From Megascapheus bottae (lineage: Eukaryota > Chordata > Mammalia > Rodentia > Geomyidae), in NCBI GenBank assembly GCA_024803745.1, contig JANJXV010000152.1:1353501-1417500 (forward strand): 64,000 nucleotides of DNA. The letters run 5' to 3'. This document shows positions 31,403 through 42,621 of the stretch, one piece after another. The position numbers were made by a program, and so were the translations under genes. How positions within the stretch are numbered: position 1 is the stretch's first letter; each line of letters begins with the position of its first letter. Under the pieces are notes generated by a model. It ran no database searches. It worked only from the letters and a program-made list of their open reading frames with translations, and had not been told where the DNA came from.

Positions 31403-32520
31403 AGGTCCAGGGAGGCCAGAATGGGCACGGATGTGGCCTATAAAGAAAGGGCAACTTCTAGTGTGAATATATTGTTGAATTAAGAAAAATAAGGGAGCAG
31501 CATTTGAGGTGGCTTAATAAAAGTCACTGTTTCAAGCAAAGGTATAGAATGAGTAATATAAGCGCTATCAGTGTACAGATTAAAAGAGGAAGTAGGTAAC
31601 TGAGCAAAAACTTGTAAAACTGCAAGCAATTCAAACAACGGGGCAGAACAATAGGTGGATTTTTTTTGCCAGTCCTGGGCTTGAGCTCAGGGCCTGAGCA
31701 CTGTCCTTGGACTTTCTCAAGGCTAGAGCTCTACCACTTGAGCCTCAGCACCATTTCTGGCTTTTTTCTTTGTATGTGGTGCTGAGGAATCGAACCCGGG
31801 TCTTCATGCATGCTAGGCAAGCACTTTAACCACTAGGCCAAACTCCAGGCCTAGAAGTAATTTTGCCATTAATAGGAAAGGCAGCTTGCCCATTGAAGGA
31901 GCCATCTGTGAACACAAGGGAGGCATTAGGAAGGGGCTTTTGGTAGGTCTGTACAGGGAAGGTAATGGGTTGATATCACAAAAATTGAAGAAGTTTATCA
32001 GCAGGATAATGATTATCAAAGGTGCCTAAAAAGAAATGCATGAAACAGCCCAATTATCATTATTTTGAATTAACCATTGAATCTGAGAGGGGGTATATGG
32101 TAAAATTATTTTATCTGGATCTTTGCCAAATATTTTTCTGCTTTGTTCCCTTCCTATTTTAATTAGCTCCATCACCCACGTAGGTAGGGTGTAAGGACCT
32201 TAACTGGTGCAGCAGGCAGGTGTAACCAATAAAGGGGTCCTCTCTGCCAAAAGACTCCAGTATATGTGAAACTAGAGGTCATAATTAACAAAGGTAATTT
32301 ACTGGTTGGAAATGGCTGCCTCTACTCTGGAGAGACCATCTCGAGCAGGAGCATACAAAGAGCATTTAGAAAGGGGGTCAGAATCTCCTCTAAGAATGTC
32401 AAACAAGGGTTTAAGCTCACCCATAGTCAGTTTAAGATAGGGGCAGAGCCAGTTGATGTCACCTAAGAGTTTTTGGAAATCATTTAAGGTTTTAAGATGA
32501 TCAGTCCTAAGTTGAATTTT
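31403..32520 (-). pseudogene. pol: ERV-1 connection and RNase H, split by a SINE
   Basis: RNase H degrades the RNA strand during reverse transcription. 'VFTDGSFNGQAAF' near 31880-31920 holds the first catalytic Asp and 'LYTDSAYITH' near 31550-31580 another. A 190-bp SINE at 31660-31852 separates them. The connection domain upstream (31920-32520) has no open frame. Confidence 0.78.
31660..31852 (-). mobile_element. IDL-Geo-type SINE inside ERV-1 RNase H
   Basis: A complete and little-diverged dimer: 'gccagtcctgggcttgagctcagggcctgagc', 'cttgagcctcagcaccatttctgg', then 'cttcatgcatgctaggcaagcactttaaccactaggcc'. It resembles the young copy at 16098. I could not find a clear target duplication. 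Confidence 0.93.
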
Positions 32521-33255
32521 TGGTACAATATTTTATTAGTGAAAAGCTCAAAGCCTAAAAATAGATATGGAGGCTTTAACTGAATCCTATCTGGTGCAAT
32601 TTGCAGACCTGCACTGGTAAGAGCATTTGATAATTGCTAAGAAAAATGAAGAAGGTAATCAGCATCTGGTCCAGCAAGAATATCATCCATATAATGAATT
32701 ATATATAGAGAGGGATCCTTTAATCTGAATGGATCTGTAATTTGAACAACAAATTTTTGACATAATATAGGACTATTGGCCATCCCCTGGGGCAAAAATT
32801 TCCACTGAAACCTAGGCATAGGGCCTTTAAAATTTACTACTGGTAAACTAAAGGCAAGATATTGGCGATCCTCCGGATGGAGAGGGATGGTGAAAAAGCA
32901 ATCCTTTAGATCAATGGCAATTTTATAATATCCCTTAGGAATGGCAACCGGAGTCGGAAGGCCAGATTGAAGGACACCCATGGGAATCATGGTTTTATTA
33001 ATCTCCCTAAAATCTTGAAGAAGTCTCCACTTTCCTGATTTCTTTTTTATTACAAAAATCGGTGTATTCCAAGGGGAAGTGTTGGATTCCATGCGGCCTG
33101 CAGCCAAGCAGTTCCTGTACTAAAAGCAGTTCCTGTACTAACGCTGTGGCTGCAGCCAACTTTTCAATTGTTAGAAGCCACTGATCAACCCGCACAGGCT
33201 CTGTCCTTTTCCAATAAATCTTATCTGCATGGAGTATAGGCATGTCAATGGCCAC
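32521..33255 (-). pseudogene. pol: ERV-1 reverse transcriptase, broken
   Basis: This enzyme copies viral RNA into DNA. Two overlapping frames (33255-33007 and 33107-32637) carry fingers and palm: '[20 protein letters not shown]', '[19 protein letters not shown]' with the first metal-binding Asp, 'LPQGMANSP', and 'YMDDILAG' near 32680 with the catalytic YMDD box. A tandem 18-bp duplication at about 33108-33141 doubles a VQELL-type segment near the N-terminus and the frame shifts close to it. The downstream thumb is eroded. Confidence 0.9.
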
Positions 33256-33714
33256 TAAGGAAAATTTTCATAACCTATGCCAGCACGACCAGCCTTAACA
33301 TCGACCTAAATGGATGACGTACCCTGAGAATTTTTTCCTAGCCCTTGGCCTGGGTAATATCTTTGATTAAGCATCTGTTGAGTAATTAATTCATTGAGGC
33401 TGCACATAATGAGTCCCATCTGAGAAAGAATGTCTCTGTCCCATAAGTTAACTGGGAGGCCGGTGACCACATAAGGCTGCACCGTGCCTTGGTTTCCTTC
33501 CTTGTCTTCCCACAGAATAATTTTAGAGCTGAAGAGGGTTAGAAGTTTATCTAATTCCTTTTAGATGAGTCATAGAAGGGTTGAGGGGCCAGGGTGAAGG
33601 CCAATCCCTATTGGAAATAATAGTAGCATCTGCTCCTGTATCAACAATGCCCTCAAAAATCCTTCCATCTAACTTTAACTTTAATAAAGGTCTCTTAGGT
33701 GTAATTTCCTGTGC
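33256..33714 (-). pseudogene. pro: ERV-1 protease end and G-patch
   Basis: The aspartic protease matures Gag and Pol. The active-site motif appears as 'GIVDTGADATIIS' near 33620-33650. Further on, 'YYPGQGLGKNSQG' near 33320-33360 is a G-patch, the glycine-rich RNA-binding extension found after betaretroviral proteases. There is no continuous frame. Confidence 0.82.
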
Positions 33715-34041
33715 TCAATAGGTATCTGAGGAACCAAAATTATGTGTGTCTCTCTGGCGTTTGTGACTAGGGTTGTCAGCAATGAGAGGTAGCAATGCCA
33801 ATTGAGCAATCCTCTGACCAGAGAAAACAATTATAGGTCCTTGAGAAGCAGTTGTCACTATTTTTATTTCCTCAGTATAATCATTATCAATAATGCCTGG
33901 TGAAATATTAAGACCCTGGATGGTGGAGCTTCCACGTCCCAAAATTAAGCCAAATGTGTTTGGGGAAAGAGCGCCAAAAATTCCAGTGGACAGGATCTGA
34001 GTCCTGGAATCAGGAGTTAATATTGATTGGGAGGTGGGCAC
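33715..34041 (-). pseudogene. pro: ERV-1 dUTPase
   Basis: dUTPase hydrolyses dUTP so that uracil is not built into viral DNA. The frame shows 'GLILGRGSS', 'GIIDNDYTEEIKI' and 'GQRIAQLALLP', the conserved trimeric dUTPase motifs in order. This is the best-kept domain of ERV-1: about 108 codons with no internal stop. It overlaps the gag end, as expected for a frameshifted gag-pro junction. Confidence 0.87.
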
Positions 34042-34460
34042 ACAGAGTCCAGTCCTGCAGTACCTGGCATTCCTCGCATGAGGGAGATGACATTAGATGA
34101 GCTGGAGATTGGGGGAGGAACCTGACAGCCCCAGGGTTCAATCCCATAGTTGGCTTGGGGCCCTGGGATGGGCCCCTCATCATGTTTCCCTGTTTCAGAT
34201 TAATGGATTTCCCCTGATTATCAGTTTTTGATCGACATTCCGAGGCCCAATGTTTCCCGCTTTTGCATCGTGTAGAAAGAGGCGGGGGAGGACGCCACTC
34301 TGTCTTAGGGGTTGGGCATTCTCTCAAAAAGTGGCCAGGCTGAGGACAAATTCGGGTGGTAGCTGGCGGCAGTTCAGGGTGAGAAGTACTGAGCTCCTGC
34401 CAAGATTCATGTACTGGCAGTGCAGGAGACAGTCCTCTAACAGAAATTGATCCTAAGTAA
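34010..34460 (-). pseudogene. gag: ERV-1 gag nucleocapsid remnant
   Basis: Nucleocapsid packages the RNA genome. Two CCHC knuckles are visible: 'CPQPGHFLREC' near 34310-34345, in which the first Cys appears replaced, and 'CKSGKHWASEC' near 34235-34265. The frame runs upstream to an in-frame stop near 34452, at the point where L1 5' UTR starts. Capsid and matrix are absent from the window. Confidence 0.8.
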
Positions 34461-34464
34461 GCTT

Positions 34465-35452
34465 AAGACCACAGAGAACTCAGGAAGAGAGGAAAAAAGG
34501 GAAGGATACCAGCTCGAAAAGAGAGCGTGGAGCTCCACCACGGAGCGGCCAGGGAAACAAAGTCTCTTCTGAATCAGAGCAGAGAAAGAGCTCCACAGCA
34601 GCGTAGACCCACCGGCTGCAGACAGAGCCACACAGAGACTGCACAAGCCCAGTGCCAACACCAGGCCGTGCACAGACCTGCCAGCTTTACAGTACTGGAG
34701 AATGCAACAATTTGTGAGTACCTCCGAGAAGTTTCCACTTCTGTTCAGGGAAAGGCATTGGGAGGGAGACCCTCCCCCTCCAGCTGAGAGCAGTGCCATC
34801 TTAACTGCTGGCAACGACTCAGGCAAAGCAATTGGAACGTGAGAGGTGATGCTGACAGCGCCATCTTTCCCAGAGATCCGTTAGCCAGAAATCCAGCCCT
34901 AGCGCTGCTGAAGTCCGTCCCCTGCACCTACCGCAGACCTGATAAACGAAGCCCTCAGATCTTTCAGCTTTGTTTTACCAAACAAACAATCTCAGCCAAA
35001 AAACCGCAAAGCCAAATCACAAGAGAAAAAGACTTTGTGAAGTGTTTAGGTCCCGAATTTAGTGGAGACACAAGTTTCCTATCCTGCCATCCCCCCCAAA
35101 AAAACCATGAAGAATACCCTTTTTTATTTTTTTTCTTTTACCCCATTTCATTTGCATTTTCAAATATTCTTATTTTTCTCTTTGCCATTTAACCTACACC
35201 TTTTTTTCTAATTCATGATTCATTCCCTTTTTTTCTCCTCTCTTTTCCCGCAATCCTGCTGTCACTGTGGTTGTTCCTAGAAACACAGTGAGAGCTCTGG
35301 GTACAGTCTTTATAAAATGATATCCATATTGATAGAGTCACCTGCTTTTTATACTCCTGGTTCTCAACCCTAGTATCTCCAGGGTAAGAACTCAGAACAG
35401 TGAAGAATCTCCCCCCACCTTTTCTTTTCTTGTCTTTTCTTTTTTGTTTTCG

Positions 35453-35489
<37 letters not shown>

Positions 35490-36110
35490 CTGTTTTCTTT
35501 TATTTTGTTGCTGTTTTGTTTCTTTTTTTCTTTTTAAAATTTTGAAATCTCCTATATCACCCTCTCTCTTTTCTCTACATATTCTTCTTATTACTTTTCT
35601 TATTTTGATAAGTTTTATCTCAGTTCATCTAAACTTCCTCCACAAATACTCTACCTGTCTATCCCCTTAGGTCAGATATCCTTACACAATACCCTTTCTT
35701 CATTACTATAATATTCTTACACTCCTGTATTATTCTTTTCCTACCTCCCTTGTCATCATTCATATTATTTTTCTATCTCTGGTTCTCTGTTCATCCTTCA
35801 ACTCTCATAATGCATGGATCTACATTTGATGGTTGTTGAGCAATGCTGTGTATCTAGGTGTTCAATTACACTCTAGGTCCAGAGAGACTTAAATACAATA
35901 GAGATTGGATTGAGGGTCTTATTGTTTTGGCCATAAATTGCTCATCTGTGATTGTATTAGATTTGTATGTAAGTGTACAAAAAGAAAGAAAGAATGTTAT
36001 TACAAATCTAAAAGAGATAATATCTATTGTCAGCCAACTAAAAAGGTCTAGGTTGGTTATATCTGAAAAATTATAATCTTTTTTAGTATTAATCTTGCTC
36101 CCATCTTCAA
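34465..36110 (+). promoter_or_regulatory. L1-A 5' UTR
   Basis: The first part (34465-35090) is GC-richer and contains no obvious homology to the 5' UTR head of L1-B. A T-rich middle section follows, with a GT repeat at 35456-35488. From about 35610 it aligns with L1-B from about 41282 ('catggatctacatttgatggttgttgagcaa'). L1 5' UTRs hold the internal RNA polymerase II promoter, so this element used a different promoter head from L1-B. Confidence 0.75.
35456..35488 (+). repeat. (GT)n microsatellite in L1-A 5' UTR
   Basis: Pure GT run inside the T-rich part of the leader. Confidence 0.95.
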
Positions 36111-37297
36111 ATGGGCGGAACAAGAAACTCAAGAAAAATGTCAAATAAAGGAATAGCATCTCCCACTCAACATAAACAGGCAATGGTGCAGTCAGTGGCA
36201 AATCTAGAGGAGAACTTTCCAAGTGCTATACAAATGCAATTGATAAACATTGTTAATGAAAAATGTGAAACATAAAGAAAGAGATAAGGGAGGAAGCCAT
36301 AGCTAAACAAGAGGAAACCATAAACAAGGTGAGATGTGAAAAAGGGGAAGCCACAAAGGAGGCCATAATAAAGGTTTTTCAAAGAAAAATGGACGAATTC
36401 ATAGAATCCACAAACAAAAAGGTGACTGAACTCCAACAAATGTCCAAAGAGAATAAAGCTGCTGAGCTAACCACTCAAATGGAAATCAAGGAGCTAAAGA
36501 AATCCATACATGATCTAAAACAAGAGATGGAAGGCATCAAAAATGAGCAATTAGAAGCAAGGGAGATGAAGAACAAAGTAGATAGCTTTGATATCAGGTT
36601 AGACAATGCAGAAGAGAGAATTTCCGGGGTTGGAGATAATTTAGTTTTTATAGAAAAAGAACAGAAAATGAGTCAATTCAAATCTAGGAAATATGAGAAA
36701 ACACTACAGGAGGTCCAAGATACAATTAGGAAGCCTAATTTAAGGCTAATTGGTATTGAGGAGGGTCTGGAGAAAGAGGTCAATGATATTGGAAATATAC
36801 TTCAGGGAATCAACTCAGAGAATTTCCCAAATATTCAGAAGGGCAGGCCCATTCAGATACAAGAAGCTTTTAGAACCCCAAACAGAACTGACCAGAAAAG
36901 GACATCACACTGCCACATTATAATCTGAACTGGAACAACAGAGGCCAAAAATAGGATCCTAAAAGCAGCCAGGGTGAAGAGAACAATCTCCTATGAAGGC
37001 AAACCAATCAGAATAACTCCAGATTACTCAGCAGAGACCATGGAAGCAAGAAGAGATTGGAAGGATATATGCCATGCCCTGAAGTCAAATAACTACCAAC
37101 CAAGAATACTGTACCCAGCTAAGCTCTCATTCATAACTGAAGGAACAATAAAAACATTCCATTCCAGGGAAAACCTGCAACATTATGTAGCAACAAAACC
37201 CACATTACAGAAAATTTTCAAAGATGTTCTACACATAGAAAGCCAACACAAATGTAATACAGAGAAAGACATGGCACGTAAAACTCATAACATGTAA
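36111..37297 (+). pseudogene. ORF1: L1-A ORF1p, broken
   Basis: ORF1p is the RNA-binding chaperone of the L1 particle. The ATG at 36111 opens 'MGGTRNSRKMSNKG' and runs 54 codons to a TAA (36273-36275), where a single-base indel shifts the frame. The long frame 36329-36928 gives the coiled coil (Glu/Lys-rich heptads, about 36330-36620) and the RRM start. A CGA-to-TGA change at 36926 stops it. The C-terminal domain continues in the same frame to 37297 ('RITPDYSAETMEARRDWKDI'). Two lesions therefore disable it. Confidence 0.9.
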
Positions 37298-37345
37298 GTA
37301 CCACGAAAACTATCAAAACACAGGCCCTTATGAAAGCTTGTAAAA

Positions 37346-39857
37346 GTGGCAGGAACAAATAAATATTTCTCAATCCTGACTCTCAATATCAATGGACTTA
37401 ACTCTCCAATTAAACAACATAGATTATCTAGTTGGATCAAAAAACAAGATCGATCATTCTGCTGTCTTCAAGAGACAAATATTACCCAGAAAAACCAAAC
37501 ATCAAACATCTTTTGAAAATGAGAGATTGGAATGAACTCTATCAAGCTAATAGCCCCCATAAACAGGCAGGAGTTGCCATCCTCATATCAGATAAAATAG
37601 ACTTCAAACTAAAATTAGTGGGAAAAGACAAAGAAGGTTACTACATACTAATGAAGGGATCTTTCCTCCAGGAGCAAATAACCATCCTAAATATCTAAAC
37701 ACTGAATCCAGGAGCTCCGAATTTCATCATGCAAACTTTACTTTCACTGAAACAATACATAGATCGAAACACAGGGATTGATGGTGGCATTAACACACCA
37801 CTCTCACCTTTGGACAGATCAACAAGGCAAAAACTCAACAGAGAAACCTTAGAATTGAACAATTATATAGACCAACTAGATCTAACAGACATCTGCAGAA
37901 TATTCCACCCAGCAACAACATAATGTACATTTTTCTCAGCAGCACATGGAACATTTTCCAAAATAGACCACATCCTAGGCCATAAAACAAGCCTGGGCAG
38001 ATTCAGAAACACTGAAATTTTTCCCTGCACTCTCTCAGACCAAAAGGGTATCAAATTGGAACTGAACACACATCTCCACCAACAAAAACCCTCTAACTCA
38101 TGGAGATTAAACAACACATTGTCGAATCACCAATGGGTCATCGAAGAGATCAGAATAGAAATCCAAAAGTTTATGAAATTTAACAAAAAGGAGCACACAA
38201 AATACCAGCTCATTTGGAACATGGTAAAGGCAGTACTCAGAGGAAAATTTATAGCTCTGAGTGCCTGCAATTTCAAATTGGAAAAATCACAAACCAACAA
38301 TTTAACCTGTCACCTTAAGCTCCTGGAAAAAGAGCAACAAACCAACCCTACTCCCACTAGAAGGAAGCAAATTATTAAAATCAAAGCAGAATTAAATGAA
38401 CTGGAGTCTAAAAAAACTATAGAAAGAATCAACAAAAGAAGGAGTTAGTTCTTTGAAAGAATTAATAAAATGGACAAACCTTTAGCAAATCTTACCAAAA
38501 AAAGAAGGCATCATACCGAAATAAACAAAATCACAGATGAAAATGGTAATCTCATGACAGAAATTACCAAGATCAAGAGGATCGTGAGGGAATATTTTAC
38601 ACCAACAAATTTGAGAATCTAGAAGAAATGGATGAATTCCTAGCCAATATTAACTTAAACACACTGAACCAAGAAGAACTAACCCAACTCAACAGGCCTG
38701 CTTTAAGCACTGAAATAGAAATGGCAATAAGAGACCTTCCAACTAAGAAAAGCCCAGAGCCAGATGGATTCACAGCTGAATACTATAAGGTCTTCAAAAA
38801 AGAACTCACACCAATACTCCTCAAGCTCTTCAACGAAATTGAAAATGAAGGTTCTTTACCAAACTCATTCTATGAAGCCAGTATAACCCTGATCCCCAAA
38901 CCAGAGATTCATCAAAGAAAGAGAACTATAGACCTATTTCTTTGATGAACATTGATGCAAAACTTCTCAAGAAAATACTGGCCAACCATCTACAACAACT
39001 CATCAAAAAAATTATACACTATGATCAAACAGGTTTCATCACAGGGAGGCAAAGCTGGTTCAACATACGCAAACCAATTAATATAATTCAACACATCAAC
39101 AGGAGCAGGGACAAAAATCACATGATTGTCTCAATAGATGCAGAAAAGGCATTTGACAAGATCCAACATCCCTTTATGCTAAAAGCTCTGCAGAAACTAG
39201 GAATCCATGGAACATTCCTGAATATAATAAAGGCTGTGTATGACAAACCCATGGCTAGTATTTTACTTAACGGCGAAAAGCTAAAGCCATTCCCTGTAAA
39301 ATCAGGAATGAGACAAGGATGCACAGTATCCCACTCCTCTTTAACATAGTATTATAATTCCTAGCCAGTGCAATAAAGCAAGAAGCAAGCATAAAGGGGA
39401 CCCAAATAGGGAAAGATGAAGTAAAACTTTCCTTCTTTGCAGATGACATGATTCTGTATGTAAAGAATCCTATAGACTCTACTCCCAAGCTCCTTGAGCT
39501 GATTCAAAATTTTGGAAGGGTAGCAGGGCATAAAATTAACCCTCAAAAAATCAACTGCCTTCCTCTACACCAACAGTGAGAGGAATGAGGCAACAATCAG
39601 GAAAGCAACTCCTTTTGCAATAGCCTCAAAGAATATAAAGTACCTAGGAATTACCTTAACTAAGAATGTAAAGGACCTTTTTGATGAAAACTTTAAAATC
39701 CTCAAAAAGGAAATAAAAGCAGAACTGAGGAAATGGAAAAACCTCCCACGTTCCTGGATTGGAAGAATCAATGTCGTTAAAATGACAATCTTGACAAGGG
39801 CTATTTACGAATTCAACACAATACCCATCAATATCCCCATATCATCCTTTAAAAAAA
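37346..39857 (+). pseudogene. ORF2: L1-A ORF2p, N-terminal part, broken
   Basis: ORF2p is endonuclease plus reverse transcriptase. The start codon is GTG at 37346 where L1-B has ATG (42622). The endonuclease follows, but the catalytic 'GDFN' motif seen in L1-B reads 'GGIN' near 37785. The RT region is spread over frames 38056-38448, 38628-38945 and 38942-39349; it keeps '[17 protein letters not shown]' and 'FFADDMIL' near 39436. The coding part stops at the L1-B insertion and resumes at 46782. Confidence 0.9.
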
Positions 39858-39867
39858 AAAGAAATAG
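39858..39867 (+). repeat. L1-B target site duplication, left copy
   Basis: AAAGAAATAG, repeated at 46782-46791. The A run just before it is longer here than in the uninterrupted L1 sequence. Confidence 0.85.
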
Positions 39868-41693
39868 GAGAGGAAGATGGCGCCGAGACAATAGGGACGC
39901 TACCTAGCTTTCTCTGACAAAAAGAGAGAACCAGGGAGTCCCACGAGCCAACTACCTAAAGAAATCCACAACAACAAACTCAAAAAGCAATGGAGAATGA
40001 CTCAAACCGGAAAAGAAATCCAGATAAAGCTCACATCCAACTTTCTCAAAGAATTTGGAAGGCGAAGACCCCTCCCCCACCTCTAGCCCAAAGCCGCGGA
40101 AAGCGGCGCCGGACCAAGCCACGAACAGGGGCTTGAGCAGGCAACGGCTCCACGCGGGGAAAGCGGGGGCGGGCACCGGCTCTATCCCACGAAAAGCGGT
40201 GGCAGTGGAGGGCGCCAGGCTGGGAGCCCAACGGCTGCAGAAACCAGTACAGAACCGGGCCAGCGAACGGCGGAAGCAGCAGAACCCAGACGCGGAACCA
40301 GAACAGCAAGCAGCGGAACCCAGACGCAGAATACAGGCGGCGGCTGAGACCCGAGGGGAGTGAAAGACTCCCCACCACCGAGGAGATCCCGCAGACGGAC
40401 ACAGAGGCATGAGTAATACAGCGCATCCCCAAACACATCGGGAAAGCGGAGCGGGTGCCAAGCAATAGAACTGAACTCAGTCCCCAACACCCCGCCCGAG
40501 AAAGACTGGCGGGAGCAGGGGGGCAAGGAATTTAGAATCCTGTCCCTCCCCTCAACAGCCCCCTCCCTCAGGCCATTGACTGGAGATTGACAGGCGGGCT
40601 ACCCATAAGCCCCAGCACCCCACCAAGGGAGGCGGGGCTGCCCCAACTCCCACCCACCTAAGGGGCTCAACCCCCAGCCCTCTGACTGGAGACTGATGAG
40701 CAGGTGGACCCTAAGACTCAGCACCCCACCAGGGGAGGCGGAGCTGTCCCAGCTCCCACCGGCCCACCAGGCTCCTCACCCAGGCCACTGGATCTGGAGA
40801 GTGGAGCGCTTTGGGACCCTGCCTTACAACAGTGGGTAGGGGGTGCTGGTAAATAGGAGCCAGCATCTGCCCCCCCTCAATTCTCGAGCAGGGCATCCTC
40901 CAGCTGGGAATCCTGATCAAGACACCACCGAGGGCCCCCCCCCCCACAGTCACAGACTCTGACAAAGCAGTGGAAACACAGCAGGGATCTGAAGGCCCGA
41001 CCAGCAGCCAAGCTCGCCTTCTGAGAACCAAAAAGGCACAGCTCCGCCCTTGGAGCCCACGTCCCCAGGTGGGCCCCGCCCCTGGGAACAGAGGGGCCTC
41101 CTGCTGGTCCTACTGAGAGCTCCTGAAACTCTCAATTCCCACACCCTTGGCTTGGGGCCGACCCTGGAAGCAGCACAGGAAAACGTCCGCCAACCACGCT
41201 CAGACAGAAGCTCGCAGATCCAACCCATGGTCCACTGGGAGGCCACTGGTTGGGCTAAGAGCTAGTCGTGCAGCAACACATAAGTTTTATTCTAACACTT
41301 TCCAAACATTGTACTCAAATACTCTACCTACTTACCCCCTGACCTCTCTCATTCTGTTCTATATCTCTGGACCTCTGCTCCTCTTTCAACCCTTATACTG
41401 CATGGATCTACACTTGATGGCTGTTGAGCAACATTGTATATCTAGGTGTTTAATCATTCTCTAGGCTCAGAGGGACTTAAAGACAATAGAGATTGGATTG
41501 AGAGGCTTATTGTTTTGGATATAAATCGCTTATCAGTGAATAATTAGACTAGTCGGTAACTGCACAAAAAGAAAGAGTGATAACACCAATCAAAACTTGT
41601 GAACATCTAGAGTCTGCCAGCTACAGAGGTCTAGGTTGGACATATCTGAAAAACTATAATTGTGTTTAGTATTAATCTTGCTCCTATTTTCAA
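39868..41693 (+). promoter_or_regulatory. L1-B 5' UTR with YY1-like start
   Basis: The first 1.4 kb are GC- and CpG-rich. 'gaagatggcgcc' at 39873-39884 resembles a YY1 site, which in primate L1s sits at the same place and directs correct initiation. Three overlapping minus-strand open frames (139-169 codons between 39952 and 40526) run antisense. The head is unlike that of L1-A up to about 41282. Confidence 0.8.
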
Positions 41694-42573
41694 ATGGGCA
41701 GAACAAGAAACTCAAGAAAAATGTCAAATCAAGAAACAACACCTCCCACCTCCCCCACCCAATGTAAACAGAGAATGGAACAGTCACTGGCAAACCTAGA
41801 GGAGAGTCTTCATCAAAAATGAGCAATTAGAAGCAAGGGAGATGAAAAATAAAGTAGATAGCTTTGATAGCAGGTTAGACAATGCAGAAGAGAGAATCTC
41901 CGGGGCTGAAGATAATTTAGTTATTATAGAGAAAGAACAGAAAATGAGTCAATCCAAATCTAGGAAAAATGAGAGAGCACTTCAGGAGGTCCAAGACACA
42001 ATTAGGAAGCCTAATTTAAGGCTAATTGGTATTGAGGAGGGTCTGGAGAAAGAGGTCAATGGTATTGGAAATATACTTCAAGGAATCATCTCAGAGAATT
42101 TCCCAAATATCCAGAAGGGCAGACCCATCCAGATACAAGAAGCTTTTAGAACCCCAAACAGACCTGACCAGAAAAGAACATCTCACCGCCACATCGTAAC
42201 CCGAACTGGATCAGTAGAAACCAAAAAAAGGATCCTAAAGGCAGCCAGGGAAAAGGGTTCAGTAACCTATAAAGGGAAACCAATCAGAATAACCCCAGAT
42301 TACTCAGCAGAGACCATGCAAGCAAGAAGTGACTGGAAGCATATATGTCATGCCCTTAAGTCAAATAACTACCAACCAAGAATACTGTACCCCGCTAAGC
42401 TCTCATTCATAACTGAGGGAACAATAAAAACATTCCATTCCAGGGAAAAGCTGCAACAATATGTCGAAACAAAACCAACACTACAGAGAATTCTCAAAGA
42501 TGTTCTATACATAGAAAACCAAAATAAATGCAATATAGGGAAAGAAATGTCACCTAAACAGCATACCTCCTAA
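41694..42573 (+). pseudogene. ORF1: L1-B ORF1p lacking its coiled coil
   Basis: The ATG at 41694 opens 'MGRTRNSRKMSNQE', matching L1-A. After about 38 codons ('ANLEESL') the sequence jumps to the position equivalent to 36533 in L1-A, so roughly 320 bases coding for the coiled coil are gone and the frame is shifted into a stop. From 41842 a clean 243-codon frame covers the RRM and C-terminal domain ('RITPDYSAETMQARSDWKHI'). Without the coiled coil, ORF1p cannot trimerise. Confidence 0.9.
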
Positions 42574-42621
42574 GGACCACAAGAACTGTCAAGACACAGG
42601 ACCAAATAAAAGCTTTTAAAA

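Larger units (their letters stand above)
27988..34460 (-). mobile_element. ERV-1: type-D betaretrovirus-like provirus, 5'-incomplete
   Basis: Reading on the minus strand, the order is gag nucleocapsid end, dUTPase, protease, G-patch, reverse transcriptase, RNase H, integrase, env, polypurine tract and one LTR. dUTPase plus G-patch in the protease frame is characteristic of betaretroviruses. The env carries a CXXC motif in SU and a CX6CC motif in TM, as in type-D viruses, not the beta-type env. All genes are broken. The 5' LTR, leader and most of gag are missing; at about 34445-34470 the sequence changes to L1 5' UTR. One SINE has inserted in RNase H. Confidence 0.9.

Noticed and set aside
31640..31870. 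Target duplication around the SINE inside ERV-1
   Set aside because: Flanks 'agaacaat' and 'agaagtaat' are only loosely alike; not good enough to annotate.
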